From Timema cristinae (Eukaryota > Arthropoda > Insecta > Phasmatodea > Timematidae), in contig JBCFYV010009882.1 in assembly GCA_039000515.1 (NCBI GenBank), forward strand, positions 51,936,816-52,000,815: a stretch of 64,000 nucleotides of DNA, written 5' to 3'. This document shows, piece by piece, positions 46,778-58,328 of this stretch. Each line of letters opens with the position of its first letter. Positions within the stretch are counted from its first letter, which is position 1. Below the pieces are notes generated by a model. The model was given only the letters and a program-made list of their open reading frames with translations. It ran no database searches and was not told the origin of the DNA. The position numbers and the translations under genes are program-made.

Positions 46778-49700
46778 AGACTAGTTTAGTTTGATTAAAA
46801 TTTTATGAACTTATATAAAAGTGAGCTTTAGGTGAATGTTTGTTTAAAAAGCAAGTGTCAAACTACAATATGAAAAAATTAACTTCATTTCTTCCAACCA
46901 AGATTAAATCCTGGGCTCCAAGGTCAAATTAAGACTCACCATTGTTGAAGTCAGCCAAGTTAGGATGAAAAAAATAATTCAATAGGGATACTAAAACATT
47001 TTCTACAAGTAATGGTAAAAAAAACCAATGTATTATTATGAACATAAATCAACATATTAATAGCCCTTATCAGCTGATTTTAGTCCACTAGACAACACAT
47101 AGCTTAGATTGAGCTTAGCTGCACAATGAAATTTAATGCTTTAAGTATAATTCAAACCAATTGTTATTCCTTTAAAGAAGTTGGCCTGACCTCTTTACTC
47201 TTGTTGATAAGCCCTTGAAAGTACTTTTTCCTCAGGTTTACTCTAAAAAGTCCTTTAAATGATATATTTTGAAACATAGAATTTATTTCATTTAAGTAGT
47301 GTCTGCACTATTCTAGTTCAAATATTACATAATAACATTTTTGGCCCGCTCCCCCCATTTGTAGGTAAAAATAAGCAAACAACCGACCCCTCCTCTCTTC
47401 CATCCCCTCCCTTTCCTGTCTTGCTTACAAAATATTTAGCAACATTTTTTTTGTAATTTGTTCATAGCAATAACCATATATTTTATGAAATTTATAAATT
47501 GCTGGTAAATATTAACATAGAGATGTAATTAATGGTGCAAAACAATAAACTATAAATAGTGTTGTAAACTGAATTTAAATGTATTGTACTAAAATGATAA
47601 AATTTAAATAAATCATATTTTTTTAATTAACACTTCAATGAGATTACTAAAAAAAGTATTATTAGTGAATATATGAACTATTATAGTTATAAAAATACCC
47701 TAAGCCACTTTTAAATTGATGCCTAGGGTCCTTGAATCCACGGCTCAATACTTTTAATAATTATGTGTCAATTTGGGGTGGCTGGGTCACTACGCCATTT
47801 TTGTCCATCTCTGTCTTAAGTGAGCATTGTTCTGACCCTCTCTCTCCAATTATCAGCAAAAATAAAGAAAGCTCTTACACACAGCCCTTACATCCCCCCC
47901 CCCCCCCCCACCACACCCTTAAGGAGCTATTAGATAATTTTGTCCTTCCTTTGGTTCCGATTTTATAACTATGGCAACAGAAACAAAACTATATTTTTTC
48001 TCTTTATTTTTGATCACATTTACAATTTTTTAGTCAATGACACTAAACTAAAGAAATTTTAACTTTTTTTAAATAACTATCAATTATTATGACCACTACA
48101 AGCCAATTTTCAAACATGAAGAGAATATATATTTTCTTTCTGCTGTGTATCCCAACATTTTAATTTGATATAATCTCTCCCACATTATTATTGGCTGGTA
48201 AGTCTCTATTTTAAGGGTTGTCAATGTTATACATAATGTGTAAAAGTTAAAGTTAAATCGACTTTATAAATTATGCTATGGTTGTGAATGGTATCAATGA
48301 AAGTAATGTTTCTCAAATCTATATGTATTATAAGTAATTTTATATTAGCTATGCAGTATGCATGAATCTAAACCCTTCTTTATATAAATAATGTTACTTT
48401 TACCACACTACGTTAACCTATTCAAGTAAATAATATTCATTAAAATATAAGTATTTTAAAATTAAAACAAATAATCTTAATTCATCTTTTGTCAGGTAGA
48501 AAATGGAGAGTATCACACTTTTAGTGATATTAGGTTAGACCATAAATTGTTTCTGATTTCTCAGTTAATTGGCTGTGAGAGATACACATATGTTGACATA
48601 ACATTCTATTAGATCTAGAGAAAACATATACATCATTATTCAACGTTTCCCAAAAAGTTAAAACCCCAACATGAAGTACACGATATTCTATAAAGTCACC
48701 CACCATTACACGTTTCAGTGGTGTAATCTCCAATTACCTCAGAAAAATAGGAAGATTATCGCGCTTGGTTCCACCATGAAGAAGCCTATATGATGTCCAT
48801 AATGTAATCACATCAGTAAAAGTAATTGGAGTGTGCATTTGGATTTATATCAAAATGAAAAAAAGAGGGGAGGGGAGGGGGGGAAGCGGAGGAAATAACA
48901 AATCAAATTGTTGAGCCATTAGTCCCCTAGAATCTAGACAATTAAACTCACACAAAATCTACTGAAATTTGAAGTAATATGAAACAATATAGCTATAAAG
49001 ACACTTTAGTGATGTCAGAAAAGTCTGTGAAATATTAGAACATTTTAGTGATATAGTGCATATGCCTAGATCAAGTCAATAAAATGGCCAGAGCAAGAAT
49101 TTTCTGTCTCAGTGCTTATTTTAATGTTATAATAATTTAAACGCCGGTATGTGAAGAGCATAGAGATTTTTTAATACAGTCGAACAGGCTAATTTGAACC
49201 TGAAGGGACAGCTAGAAAATTTTCATTTGATTAAGTTTTTACTTGGGATAAAAAAAACTTCAAACATAAATTCAGTGAAGTAAAATACATGATTGTATAA
49301 GTGTAATTTTATCTTATTAGATTTTCCATGGCAATATATACAGTACAGAATAATATATTTGCCATTTTTTAAAAGAGCTAAGACTTTTTTTTTATGTTTT
49401 TTTGGACTTAATAGAGTTGTAGTAAAAGTTTATAGTTTATTGAGTGCCTGGAAAATAGAGCACCCAAGAGAATGTTCTGGGCCACGAGGTGTCGACAGAA
49501 GTACTTAAAAGTTTTCACACTTCTTCATCCCTACACATAGAGAGCCTTCCATCCACACAGCAACAATCGAGTATTAAATGTGTCCTACACGATATTGCAG
49601 GCTATTTTTCGTCATGTTCGTCATGTATGAATATATTAATAATATTTTCGTAACTTTAATAACTAACTTCTACTGTTTTTCATAACAAAATCATACAATA

Positions 49701-49810
49701 CAGTATATTAATAATGCTGGGAAACTCATTAAAGTTAAAATCAAGATTGTACAAAAAAATAGCAGTAATGCTCAATTTAGAACCAAATACTTAAAAATTG
49801 TTTAACTTAC
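46778..49810. other. Ku80 intron, no confident feature
   Basis: About 3 kb. C16 run at 47894-47909. A minus-strand frame at 48530-48733 after an acceptor-like tttctgag reads protein-like ('VMVGDFIEYRVLHVGVLTF') but is unrecognised. A G-rich patch lies at about 48865-48885. Confidence 0.4.
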
Positions 49811-49948
49811 CTTAGTTTTATACATTACTTTTGGAAAGAGTGCTCCAATAATCGGGGCAGATCCTGTATTATAAACTCTTCTTGCAATTGCTACCATATT
49901 CTTTTTTTCAAGAGCATGAGTAAATGCTGACAAGGCTTTCACTGCTGG
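49811..49948 (-). CDS. XRCC5: Ku80 exon, core domain
   Basis: 46 whole codons: 'PAVKALSAFTHALEKKN', 'MVAIARRVYNTGSAP', 'IIGALFPKVMYKTK', matching the Ku80 core (human [38 protein letters not shown]). Acceptor TCAATAG at 49951-49949, donor GTAAGTT at 49810. Both boundaries are in phase 0. The conserved MVAI.R block makes this one of the most secure exons. Confidence 0.93.
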
Positions 49949-50358
49949 CTATTGACATAAAAATAATAAAATGTGATATGATTTTTAAAAGTGTATGAGA
50001 GACTAGCTTTTAAGGAATAAAGTATGGGTAATGGCATTACCAATGATTTTCTAAAGTGTATATTGATAGAAAGTTTAATTTATATTTGAGAGTAGTAGTA
50101 AAATGTTCAATATTACTCAACAAAATGTAACTTATTTTACATAACCACTGACCATGACAAAAAAGTTTTCTAATTTATGAAATAAAAACTTTTTATAATA
50201 ATATATCTTATATTTTGAGCACTATCAGTACATGTCAATATTGATTTATCTAGAAACCAAGTAATGTATTACTCTTTAGTGTGAAGCCTCCACTGATGTG
50301 ATAAGCATCCTGACCTGAACAAAAGTATGAAATGATTTTGTTCACCATGACTATTTCT
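49949..50358. other. Ku80 intron, no feature
   Basis: Nothing recognised. Confidence 0.5.
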
Positions 50359-50380
50359 TAGCGACACGTCTTACTATCTA
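50359..50380 (-). mobile_element. SINE tail fragment, left of the LTR
   Basis: ttagcgacacgtcttactat, the outer part of the SINE tail. The matching inner part (ccgttcaggttatat) appears at 51687, beyond the candidate LTR, as if one SINE had been split. Confidence 0.45.
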
Positions 50381-50389
50381 TTGTAGCTC

Positions 50390-51686
50390 TGTTACAACAT
50401 ATGTTAGAAGAAAAGGAGAGAACGATTGGCTCACTCCTGGTGTCCCAGTTGACCCGACCTTGGCCGTGCTCCGCTCTGCTCAAAGTCACAAAAATGCACC
50501 AGCACTAACAACATCTCACTGACGAGGCCTGACTTCAATTCCTCACTGCGCCAAAAGAATAGAAAAAATAAAAAAATAAGAGAGACGATATGTGCAGATT
50601 GAATTCACGTATGAGAACACCTTTTAAAAAGGCGGAGGCGAGTCGAGTGTGTACTAGACGTTTGCTCCCCTTTACCCCTTCTTTGTTCCGCGCCTTGAGT
50701 GCACATAGCGTTACTTGTCTGAAATATATAGCGCACTGTTGGGTAGTGCCGAGACTCTTTACTTAGCGATCTATAGGTGAGAGATCTTTGTACCTAGGTT
50801 AGATTCACGTCTCTTTATTCTAAATTCCGTCTGGCAACTATGTTTCAAAATTACAGTTCAGGATTTCATATTTTAAAAAATTAATTAAATATTGTATCTG
50901 GACTTACTTCATATTGCTTGCTGACCATGAATAAAATATACAACTTTGCATGGTTTAGCCGTACGATCTATTTATCACCTAGTGATCTTTTGGCAGAACT
51001 TATATATTTGTTAAAAGGGAGTTTCAACTTCTTCTGCTTCACGTATGCTGTAGAGCGCCGCCATTTTAGGTCCTTGATGGATTCTTGCGACGTCTTTGCT
51101 TGTTTTGTCAATTTCGTACATTTAAATGTTTATCTCTTGTTTCTTTGGAAATTAGGTTATTTTTCTTACTGTTTAAAAGATTACATGATGTTAGTTAAAT
51201 CTGGCTGCGAGTCAGCGAGTTTGCTCTCTTATAGGGACATTATAATAAACGTAAATGCTGGCCGTAAAGACATTTGTCTGTATATTAAATTGTTATTCTC
51301 TATTACTGTTAAGCCCAATCATGATTAGAGAGAAAGCCTTTATCAGGGAGTCTTTATTTACTGTTAGAGGATCGCTGGTAGTGGCGAGGGAATGCCTTCA
51401 GCAATACTTGTGTTTTTGGTTATTTATTGTGATTACTTTAATATGATGTTTACGAAGGTCAATGTAACTGGAGTTGTGTGATGTATCTAACACCACCATT
51501 TAACATGAGACAGGGTCTCGCACATTCCATATTTTATGGTTCAGTCGTTGTTAACTTGGCCAGCACCTAGCGCTATTTCACGCTTCACTCTCCGAGTTTT
51601 TTGTTGTATTGTTTTTTTTAATAAATAAACTCTCTTATCACCTACCTGTCTGTTATTTTTGGGAGATAACCAAGGGGCGGGTAACA
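50390..51686. mobile_element. Candidate solo LTR of a retrotransposon
   Basis: Begins TGTTACAACATATG and ends CGGGTAACA, giving inverted TGTTAC/GTAACA ends. A polyadenylation signal (aataaataaac, about 51620) stands 60 bp before the end. The segment is clearly less AT-rich than the intron. It contains a 136-codon frame (50918-51328) that starts without ATG context and resembles nothing known to me. No internal domain follows, hence solo LTR. No target duplication was found, so the borders are tentative. Confidence 0.5.
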
Positions 51687-52077
51687 CCGTTCAGGTTATA
51701 TCCTCTTCGTTACATGGGTCTACATATGAGGACCTCAGTTCTTGATTTTTTTGCAGCAGAAATAATGATATTTTCATAGCTATGACCTGGGATACACGTT
51801 TGAGGATCTTTAAGCTTCTTGTTTCTAACACTAAAGCGCTGCTGGTGTGAAAAAAGTTTACTGTTTTAATTTATTATCTATGACTCGAACACAAGATGGC
51901 GTCCTGCTCCAAAACACGCGCAAGTAAGTTAACTAAATAATTTTAAATAAATATTTATATATAAGTTATCGGCCTAGAAATTTTATAACTAGTAACTAAC
52001 TTAATTAAGAATGTTTTAACAAATGGTTTTTTGTTATTCTTTTATTTCATTATCTAGATAATTTGTGATATATCATT

Positions 52078-52100
52078 GGTCCTCATTTGTGGACCTGAGG
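52078..52100 (+). repeat. Internal copy of the piggyBac terminal repeat
   Basis: ggtcctcatttgtggacctg then agg; complementary to 54344-54366 with one mismatch. Each repeat also contains an internal ggtcc/ggacc palindrome. Confidence 0.85.
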
Positions 52101-52410
52101 TTTTAAATCAAAAAATTAATATAATATAATTTTGGTAAATGTTTCAAAAAAAAATTTACAAGAAGACGCTGATATATTAGAATTCCTGAATAATAGTGAT
52201 GCCGATCTTTCGGATTGGGAAGATTAAAATTTTAATACACAAGAAAACAAATCAATCTGTGTAGATAGTTCTGATTAGAATAGTGAAACTGATGAACAAA
52301 CCTAACAAGTTGGACATACCTCTCCATCAATGAAAAATATTAAAGTCCATGATGAACCTGTGCCAATTGTAGGTCGAATAATACCTACGAGGGAAATGAA
52401 ATGGAAAACT

Positions 52411-52668
52411 AAAACGTAAGTAGGCTTCAATTGAAATTTTATTATTTTTTAAAAATAATACTTTTAGGTTCAGTTGGCCTAGGCCTATTTAATTAAATCA
52501 AATAGCTCTGTGATACTCTATCTTTAGGCCTACTGTTTTTAGAAAACGTTAGTAAGCCTTGATTGAGATTTTATATATTTTTTAAAACAATACTTTTAGG
52601 TTAAGTAGGACTAGGCCTATTCAATTAAATAAAACAACTCTCTAATACCCTATCTTTACTGTTTTTAG
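52411..52668 (+). repeat. Tandemly duplicated intron in the piggyBac gene
   Basis: Units 52411-52542 and 52543-52668. Both start aaaacgt(a/t)agtaggcttc-like and end ctgtttttag. Each copy has its own donor and acceptor with only aaaac between. Confidence 0.8.
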
Positions 52669-54343
52669 AATGCCACAACAAAGTCCTCCACATGATTAAA
52701 TTCTCATACCAGATAGTGAAGAACCAAAGTAAATATTTGAATCGTTTTTGGAATATCTCCCTCTACCATTCTGGGATATTCAATCAGAAAATTCATGTCT
52801 CTACTCAGTACAAACTCAAGATCTAAAATCTCTCAATACAATAGCTGAGGAACTCATACATTTAGCTGGAATACATGTAGTGATGGGGTGTCTGGGTTTT
52901 CCTCAAGCTATAATGTACTGGCAACGTGGTACTGAGGTACCATTTATTTGTAACTGTATGACAAGGGATCGATTTTTCAAACTAAGAAACTATTTACATT
53001 TTGTTGACAACCAAGTTGGCCATGATGAAAATGATAGGTTGTGGAAAGTCAGACAATTTATTGATTTGGTGAAGCAAAAATTTTTAGCTTTGCCACGGTC
53101 ATCTCATTTGTCTTTGGATGAACAAATGGTTCAATTTTCTGGAAGGTGTAGTTTTCGCCAGTTTGTTCCATCAAAATCTAATCCACTTGGACTTAAATGT
53201 TTTGTTTTAGCAGCTCCTGATGGGTTAGTTCTTGATTTTCATTTTTACACTGACAAAAGCACTGTGTCAGATAATGATCTCAAAGAGCTAGGTTTGGGAT
53301 CTGCTGTTGTAAAGCTCCTAACTGAAACAGTACCCCAAAACAATAATCATTGTGTGTACACCGATAGATTTTTCACTAGTTTGAAATCATTGGAATGTCT
53401 TCTGGCAAGAAATACTCATCAAATTGGAACTGTAATGAAAAACAGGGGTGGATCAGTGATAAATAAACTTAAAAGTGACAAAGAACCTCACTTTCTCATA
53501 GGGAATATGAAAAGGCATGTTTAGTTAAGTGGAAGGATAATAAGAGTGTTTTGTTGCTTTCATCTTGTGTAGGAAGTGATCCAGTCTCAACTTGCAAACG
53601 TTAGTCCAAAGAGGAAAAGAAAAGAATTGATGTACCCCAACCTTTGATTGTAAAACTTTACAATGAAAAAATGGGAGGTGTGGATCTATGTGATCGTTTC
53701 ATGGCCTACTATAGATGTAGCATTCGCACAAGAAAGTGGACAATGCGAATGTTCAATCACTTTGTTGACCTGGTGATTGTTAACTGCTGAATAATGCATC
53801 AACGCTGGTGTTCAGTAAACAAAGAGCCTAAAAAACTATGTTTGTCCCTACTAAACTACAAAATGCATGTTGGAAAAGCTATGATTAAATGCCAAAAATC
53901 AAAGCCTGCTATCCGTGCAAGAGGACGCCCACGTACATCAACAATAACTTCTGAAGAGGAAGGTGTGGCTCAGAATAAAAAGCCAAGAAAAGTAAAACCA
54001 CAACCAATGTAGGACATCTACCAGAGTACAGAGATTCTAAAAATGCTTCAAAACATAGGAATCCTGGTTGTAAATCAAAATCTCGTATAGTGTGCATAAA
54101 ATGTGGTATTTTTTATGTGTTTTAAAAAATAATTGCTTTCAAACATATACCAAATAAAACCAAGTGCCATGACTATAGAATTTTTAATAAAAATCATAAA
54201 TTTATGCACTTTTTTAATAGGACTATTTGGTTTTACTGATATAGTGATTAATTATTTTTCAAATATATCAAAAGTATGAATGTTGGGTGGAAAATAAATA
54301 AAATTTTGCAAAAAACCGTTTCCATATAATATAGTAGTTTGAG

Positions 54344-54369
54344 CCTGAGGTCCACAAATGAGGACCATT
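54344..54369 (-). repeat. piggyBac right terminal repeat
   Basis: cctgaggtccacaaatgagg followed by accat; inverted to 52078-52100 (one mismatch) and to 51714-51738 (more diverged). Confidence 0.8.
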
Positions 54370-55319
54370 TGATTTCCAAAAATTGGTAAAAAAAAAATAT
54401 ATATATATATATTTGTTTTTACTTGTCTATGTAGTGACTAAAATAACAAGAGAAAAATTTTTAAACTTTTTTTAGATCTCAGGTCTGAAGAGCATAAGCT
54501 TCTTTGCCATTAATAAAGTTAGTTGGTGTGGTTGGTATGTGTTTTTGTCCATATCATAACTTAGCACCTAGCTACACTGAACTTAAAAATAGTTTCAAGA
54601 GTACATCTATAAACGTAATTTAGAGGAAAATATATTCAAGGTTGTAGCCATAATCAAATTTAAGAGGGGGTTTGGGGGTGGAGGGGAAGATAGCATAGTC
54701 CCCCAGCCAATGAAAGGCAAGAAAATGTATTAGTATTAAATTCCTCTGGAATCTTTTTGGGGTTTAGATTATGGTAGCTAAGAAAAGAGATTTAAATACC
54801 ATTAGTGTCAAAAATGACTTATTATTGCTTGCCATTAAAATAAAATAAAAATCGTAGAACTATTATAAATTTATACATAGCTCTTTGATTCACAAATAAA
54901 GTTTGGAGAAAATTGAGTCAAATATTTAAGATAAAAATTATTTTGACAAAACCTGTTATTTTAAAATTAGTTTATTACAATTTTCAAATGTAAATAAAGT
55001 CTAATAATTTCTAGAAGAATCCAAGCAGGTAAGAATGTTTTCTAGCCTATTAAGAGATTTAAATTATCTTCAGGGATTCAAAGTGGAACCAGAACTGGAA
55101 CCAATAACCTCCAACAACCAATATTTGTGAAAAGTAAGAACCTAATACAAACTTTTATAAAGAACTTTGGTTGAAACCTTAAAGAAATGTTAGTTATTTA
55201 TGATTCTTTCACTAATTTTACTAAAACAAATAATAGCTGTACAATATTTTTATGAATTTTATAACGCAATGCACTTTTATATTATTTTCTGTTTCTGTTG
55301 TTGGACTTTATCCCTATAC
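54370..55319. other. Ku80 intron, no feature
   Basis: (TA)n at about 54395-54412; otherwise nothing. Confidence 0.5.
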
Positions 55320-55880
55320 AGCAGTGGTTCTCAAATTGTGGTCCGCGGCTATGTTCTAGGTGGTCCACGAATTTTTTTTTAATTTTCTGTGGAAAATCTG
55401 TATTTGTAACATGCAAATTTAAGATAAGTGGCACGTACAGCAGCATTTCTTTTGTAGCTGCTTCATATTTTTCGAAACGATTTCGTGAAGTACATAGTTG
55501 ATCGGCTAATGATTTATAGAGATCTGTACATGATTTTAAGTTCATGTCCTCATTTTGTAGAACTTGGCTTTCTTTGTGAAAACTGTGTAAAATCTTATTT
55601 CAAAAATTAGATATATATGGGCTTCTCTTCTAGTGTTTCCCTTTTGATACTGGTCTTCAGCTATATAAAAAAGTGCTTCTAAAGTTTAAGGCTAAGATTT
55701 CAATAATTTTGTTGTACCTATAGCATGTGCCTCTCATATGGAGTCAGAGAGGGATTTTAAGACACACTAATTTTCAATACAACTTTTAAAGATCATCCAC
55801 CAGCTGGTCGATGCTGAGAAAAAAACTATACAGCAACTGCACTAGTGAGTCCAAATTAACTGCCTCTTGGCAGCAGTTCA
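55320..55880. mobile_element. hAT-type end with possible internal fragment
   Basis: gcagtggttctcaaattgtg then gtccgcggc at 55320 is a typical hAT terminus. The following 500 bp are unassigned; a minus-strand frame 55282-55545 shows no motif. No second terminus was seen, so the extent is a guess. Confidence 0.4.
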
Positions 55881-55984
55881 CAGCCATGGAGCTATTATAT
55901 ATATGGAGGGGCTATCTTAACGCGCAACTGAAGCCGACCTTTACTCGAGGAAATTTAAAAAAAATCACAGTTTAACATATTTAA

Positions 55985-56281
55985 TTAAATCACTGTAATT
56001 TTTATTAAATGTTTCCTCCTCTTACCTTCAAAGGTTACCAGGGCAACTTTGGTGGTAATGGGTAATATCCCTCGGAAAACCAGTGCGACCTGAGCCTTGG
56101 AGATGTTGGCCACTTGCTAATGCGTCAGCTGGGCGAAGTGGACAGGCAGGAACACGTTCAGGCTCGAGTTTAGTGTGGCGAGAAGACGCCGACTGTATTT
56201 TGTCGCTAAGACCTTCAGTTCTGTAATTCTATAAACTCCTCCTATATCTAGCTCTGTCAGCATCTTTTTTATAACTCCCAT
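55985..56281 (-). pseudogene. Small protein, unrecognised (possible OB-fold), one stop
   Basis: ATG at 56281. A 54-codon frame includes 'MLTELDIGGVYRITELKVL' and 'TKYSRRLLATLNSSLNVFLP', stopping at TAG 56117. The same frame continues in protein-like sequence ('KAQVALVFRGILP', 'KVALVTFEGKRR') to 55985, with a good donor (AAG|GTAAGA) near 56026. The pattern 'G..Y.I..LKVL.TKY..R..ATL....VFLP' looks like a short beta-barrel, perhaps ssDNA-binding. I recall similar small ORFs in arthropod selfish elements but cannot name the family. Confidence 0.4.
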
Positions 56282-56456
56282 GGTCCCAACACTAGTCAGA
56301 GATGAGCCACGTATGCGTTAGACGACATGATTACACAAGTTAAAATACTAATATCAGAAGGGTAGTGGTATGCTATATTTATCAACAATTAGAAGTATGT
56401 TGAAGAAGCTATAACCAATAGGAATAGTGAAAGGAGAAAGGTGAAAACCTGTTTAG

Positions 56457-56770
56457 TTGATAGGAACGGTGAAAACCTATTTAGCCAATGGGGTAGAAGA
56501 GTTGATGATTCAACGTAGCTTTGTAGGTGTAGAAATGGGAGTTAATGAAGCGAAAAAGATTTGTAAGGAGTGTTTGAAAGCCATGGCAACATGCTTGTGG
56601 AGGTGAGAAACCCCCGAAAAAATGTGGTCAAGGAACTGTCATTCTAGATTATAAAGGTATCTCTGTCTGCTTTTAGATGTACGAAGAGGAAATACGCAGT
56701 ATCATATTCGAGGAATCTTGTTAGAAGATTTGTTTCCCGAAAAACCACTTTTGATGAGGTTTTCTTGTAA
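56457..56770 (+). other. Two-exon Cys-rich small ORF, unrecognised
   Basis: Exon 1 is open from 56457 (first ATG 56505) to the donor GTGAGA at 56603. Exon 2 runs from after AG 56675-56676 to TAA 56768-56770. Removing the 74-bp intron keeps the frame and gives 63 codons from the ATG. It reads 'EAKKICKECLKAMATCLWR' then 'CTKRKYAVSYSRNLVRRF'. The size of the intron and the kept phase support a real, if old, gene. It diverges from the minus-strand ORF at 56281. Function unknown. Confidence 0.4.
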
Positions 56771-56812
56771 TAGGAAGGTGACTGGAATGTATCAAATATC
56801 TTTTATCACGTT

Positions 56813-57410
56813 TCTATGATTTGTTTAAAAAGTAAAGTTTTTCAGCCGTAAACATTTTACACATTTAATTTTCCATAGCGAAACCATTCAAGGATAGCAT
56901 CTATGATTTGTTTAAAAAGTACAGTTTTTCAGTCCTAAATATTTCACTAATTTAGTGTTCCATAGTAGAACCATTCAAGGAGAGCTTCTATGATTCGTTT
57001 AAAAAGTACAGTTTTTCAGCCCTAAGCCTTTTACACATTTAATGTTCCATACCGTAGCCATTCAAAGTTAGCTTCTATAATTTGTTTAAAACCTATAGTT
57101 TTTCAGTTGAATATATTTCACACATTTAATGTTCCATAGCGTAACCATTCAAGGATAGCACCTATGATTTGTTTAAAGGAGCCATTAAAAGAGAGCTTCT
57201 ATGATTTGTTTAAAAAGTATAGTGTTTCAGCCTTAAACATTTTAAACAATTAATGCTCAATAGTGGAACCATTCAAGGAGAGCTTCTCTGATTTGTTTAA
57301 AAAGTACATTTTTTCAGCCTTAAACATTTTACACAACCTTAATGTTCTATAGTGGAACCATTCAAGGCGAGCTTCTATGATTTGTTTAAAAAGTCTAGTT
57401 TTTCAGTTGA
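56813..57410. repeat. 87-bp tandem array (minisatellite)
   Basis: Units start at 56813, 56900, 56987, 57074, 57161, 57198, 57285 and 57374. Five are 87 bp, one is 89, one has lost 50 bp (57161-57197) and the last is partial (37 bp). Conserved words are tctatgatttgtttaaaaag, agtttttcag, catttaatgttccatag and accattcaagga. Units differ by about 10-25 percent, so the array is old. 87 is a multiple of three, but the consensus has stops in the frames checked. Confidence 0.95.
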
Positions 57411-57607
57411 AGAAATTATTAAAAAAGCTTTCATAGTTATTAGTCCATTCTCCACCTGATACGGTAAAAGAATAATAAAACTTGTAAGGGTAGACTCGCA
57501 ATGTATAACCTTAAGATGTGTAGGTAAAGAGCTAAGTCTAAGATGCTCGTAATTTAGATGATAGATTCTTCATGAGCTGGTAGTTTAAAGGTCTACTTTT
57601 TCGGTGA

Positions 57608-57832
57608 CATAGAGTACTGCATCTGGAGATATCTGATAAGAGGTTACATCGAAATGTAACTAATGTCTGTCAACCAATGTCTAGAGATTTTAGAGATGTC
57701 TCGATAAGTGATGTAAGACTTGATTACATTCCTGAGGTGGCAGTTGAAGGTGGTGTTTGCAAACATGGATTTCCCCGCTTATGCACGACTCGTCGATGTG
57801 TGACAGTATTGGAGACTACATTTGCTACTTGA
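57608..57832 (+). pseudogene. Protein-like open segment, unrecognised
   Basis: Open for 74 codons between TGA 57605 and TGA 57830, reading 'LHLEISDKRLHRNVTNVCQP', 'SRDFRDVSISDVRLDYIPEV' and 'GFPRLCTTRRCVTVLETTF'. Codons use GC-richer third bases than the intron, and the peptide looks structured. Another frame just upstream (about 57575-57658) is also protein-like ('LKVYFFGDIEYCIWRYLIRG'), suggesting a frameshift. No family recognised. Confidence 0.4.
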
Positions 57833-57998
57833 ATGATAGGTCAGACATTTTGGATCCTATAACATGTGATTGTTTATAAAGTATACATTGTTTAGGACGG
57901 TTAGTTTTTAAAATGGATATGCAGATATACATAAGATATTTAGCTTCGAGATATCTAGGTTGAAGATGGTCAGGCTAAGTTAGGTGGGATAAGTTTAA

Positions 57999-58328
57999 AG
58001 TCGACCGCTATTTGAAGAAAACATTATAGCTTACGATGAGACAATAACAATTCGTCAGAATAACTGCGAAGAATCCCATCAAGATGGGGTCATTCGCACT
58101 TCGTATGTTTTTGCCCAAAGACGCATGAATTACTTCGGGTGTGGTGGACGGCCTTCAATACGTTTCATTGCTACCGGATCATTTGCTACTATTCGTCCAA
58201 TTTGTGATGAACATAATTTGGATGAAAATGCTGCCAGTGGATGACTTGCTTAAGCGGTAGAAGATTAGGCTGTGGTACCACAACAATGCTTTATTTTAAG
58301 AGTGGATGCCAACCAACACACTGTTTAA
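57999..58328 (+). pseudogene. Protein-like segment, unrecognised, with three stops
   Basis: Open for 81 codons from 57999 to TGA 58242: 'DETITIRQNNCEESHQDG', 'RTSYVFAQRRMNYFG', 'ATGSFATIRPICDEHNLDE'. The frame stays protein-like beyond two further stops ('AVVPQQCFILRVDANQHTV') and ends at TAA 58326. It is probably the C-terminal part of the same decayed gene as 57608-57832. No intact start. A viral or selfish-element structural protein is one possibility, but this is not shown. Confidence 0.45.

Larger units (their letters stand above)
51895..54012 (+). pseudogene. piggyBac transposase (DDE_Tnp_1_7), several stops
   Basis: Exon 1 may begin at ATGGCGTCC 51895 with donor GTAAGT at 51923. Exon 2 starts about 52160 with an acidic N-terminus ('DADILEFLNNSDADLSDWED'). 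A second intron spans 52416-52668. The main frame 52748-53524 (258 codons) has 'TRDRFFKLRNYLHF', 'LSLDEQMVQFSGR' (first catalytic Asp), 'GLKCFVLAAPDGLV' and 'VYTDRFFTS' (second Asp). After a frameshift near 53505 the other frame gives 'LVKWKDNKSV' and 'EKMGGVDLCDRF' (third Asp). A Cys-rich end ('GCKSKSRIVCIKCG') follows at 54070. Stops occur at about 52207, 52276, 52302, 52697, 52730, 53603 and 53788. Confidence 0.85.
51714..54369 (+). mobile_element. piggyBac element with TIRs
   Basis: Right end at 54344-54369, cctgaggtccacaaatgagg then accat. Left end at 51714-51738, atgggtctacatatgaggac then ctcag. A third, closer copy of the end lies at 52078-52100 inside the first intron and pairs with the right end with one mismatch. 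Outside the outer ends stand ttac and ttga, possibly mutated TTAA target sites. The gene between them is a spliced piggyBac transposase with stops. If 52078 were the true end, the first exon would be outside the element. Confidence 0.75.

Noticed and set aside
50918..51328. 136-codon plus-strand frame as a gene
   Set aside because: No proper ATG context, no motif, T-rich composition, and it lies inside a segment with LTR-like ends.
56813..57410. 29-residue repeat protein encoded by the 87-bp array
   Set aside because: The consensus unit has stop codons in the frames examined on both strands.
56813..57410. CRISPR array
   Set aside because: Units are directly contiguous diverged repeats without unique spacers, in eukaryotic DNA.
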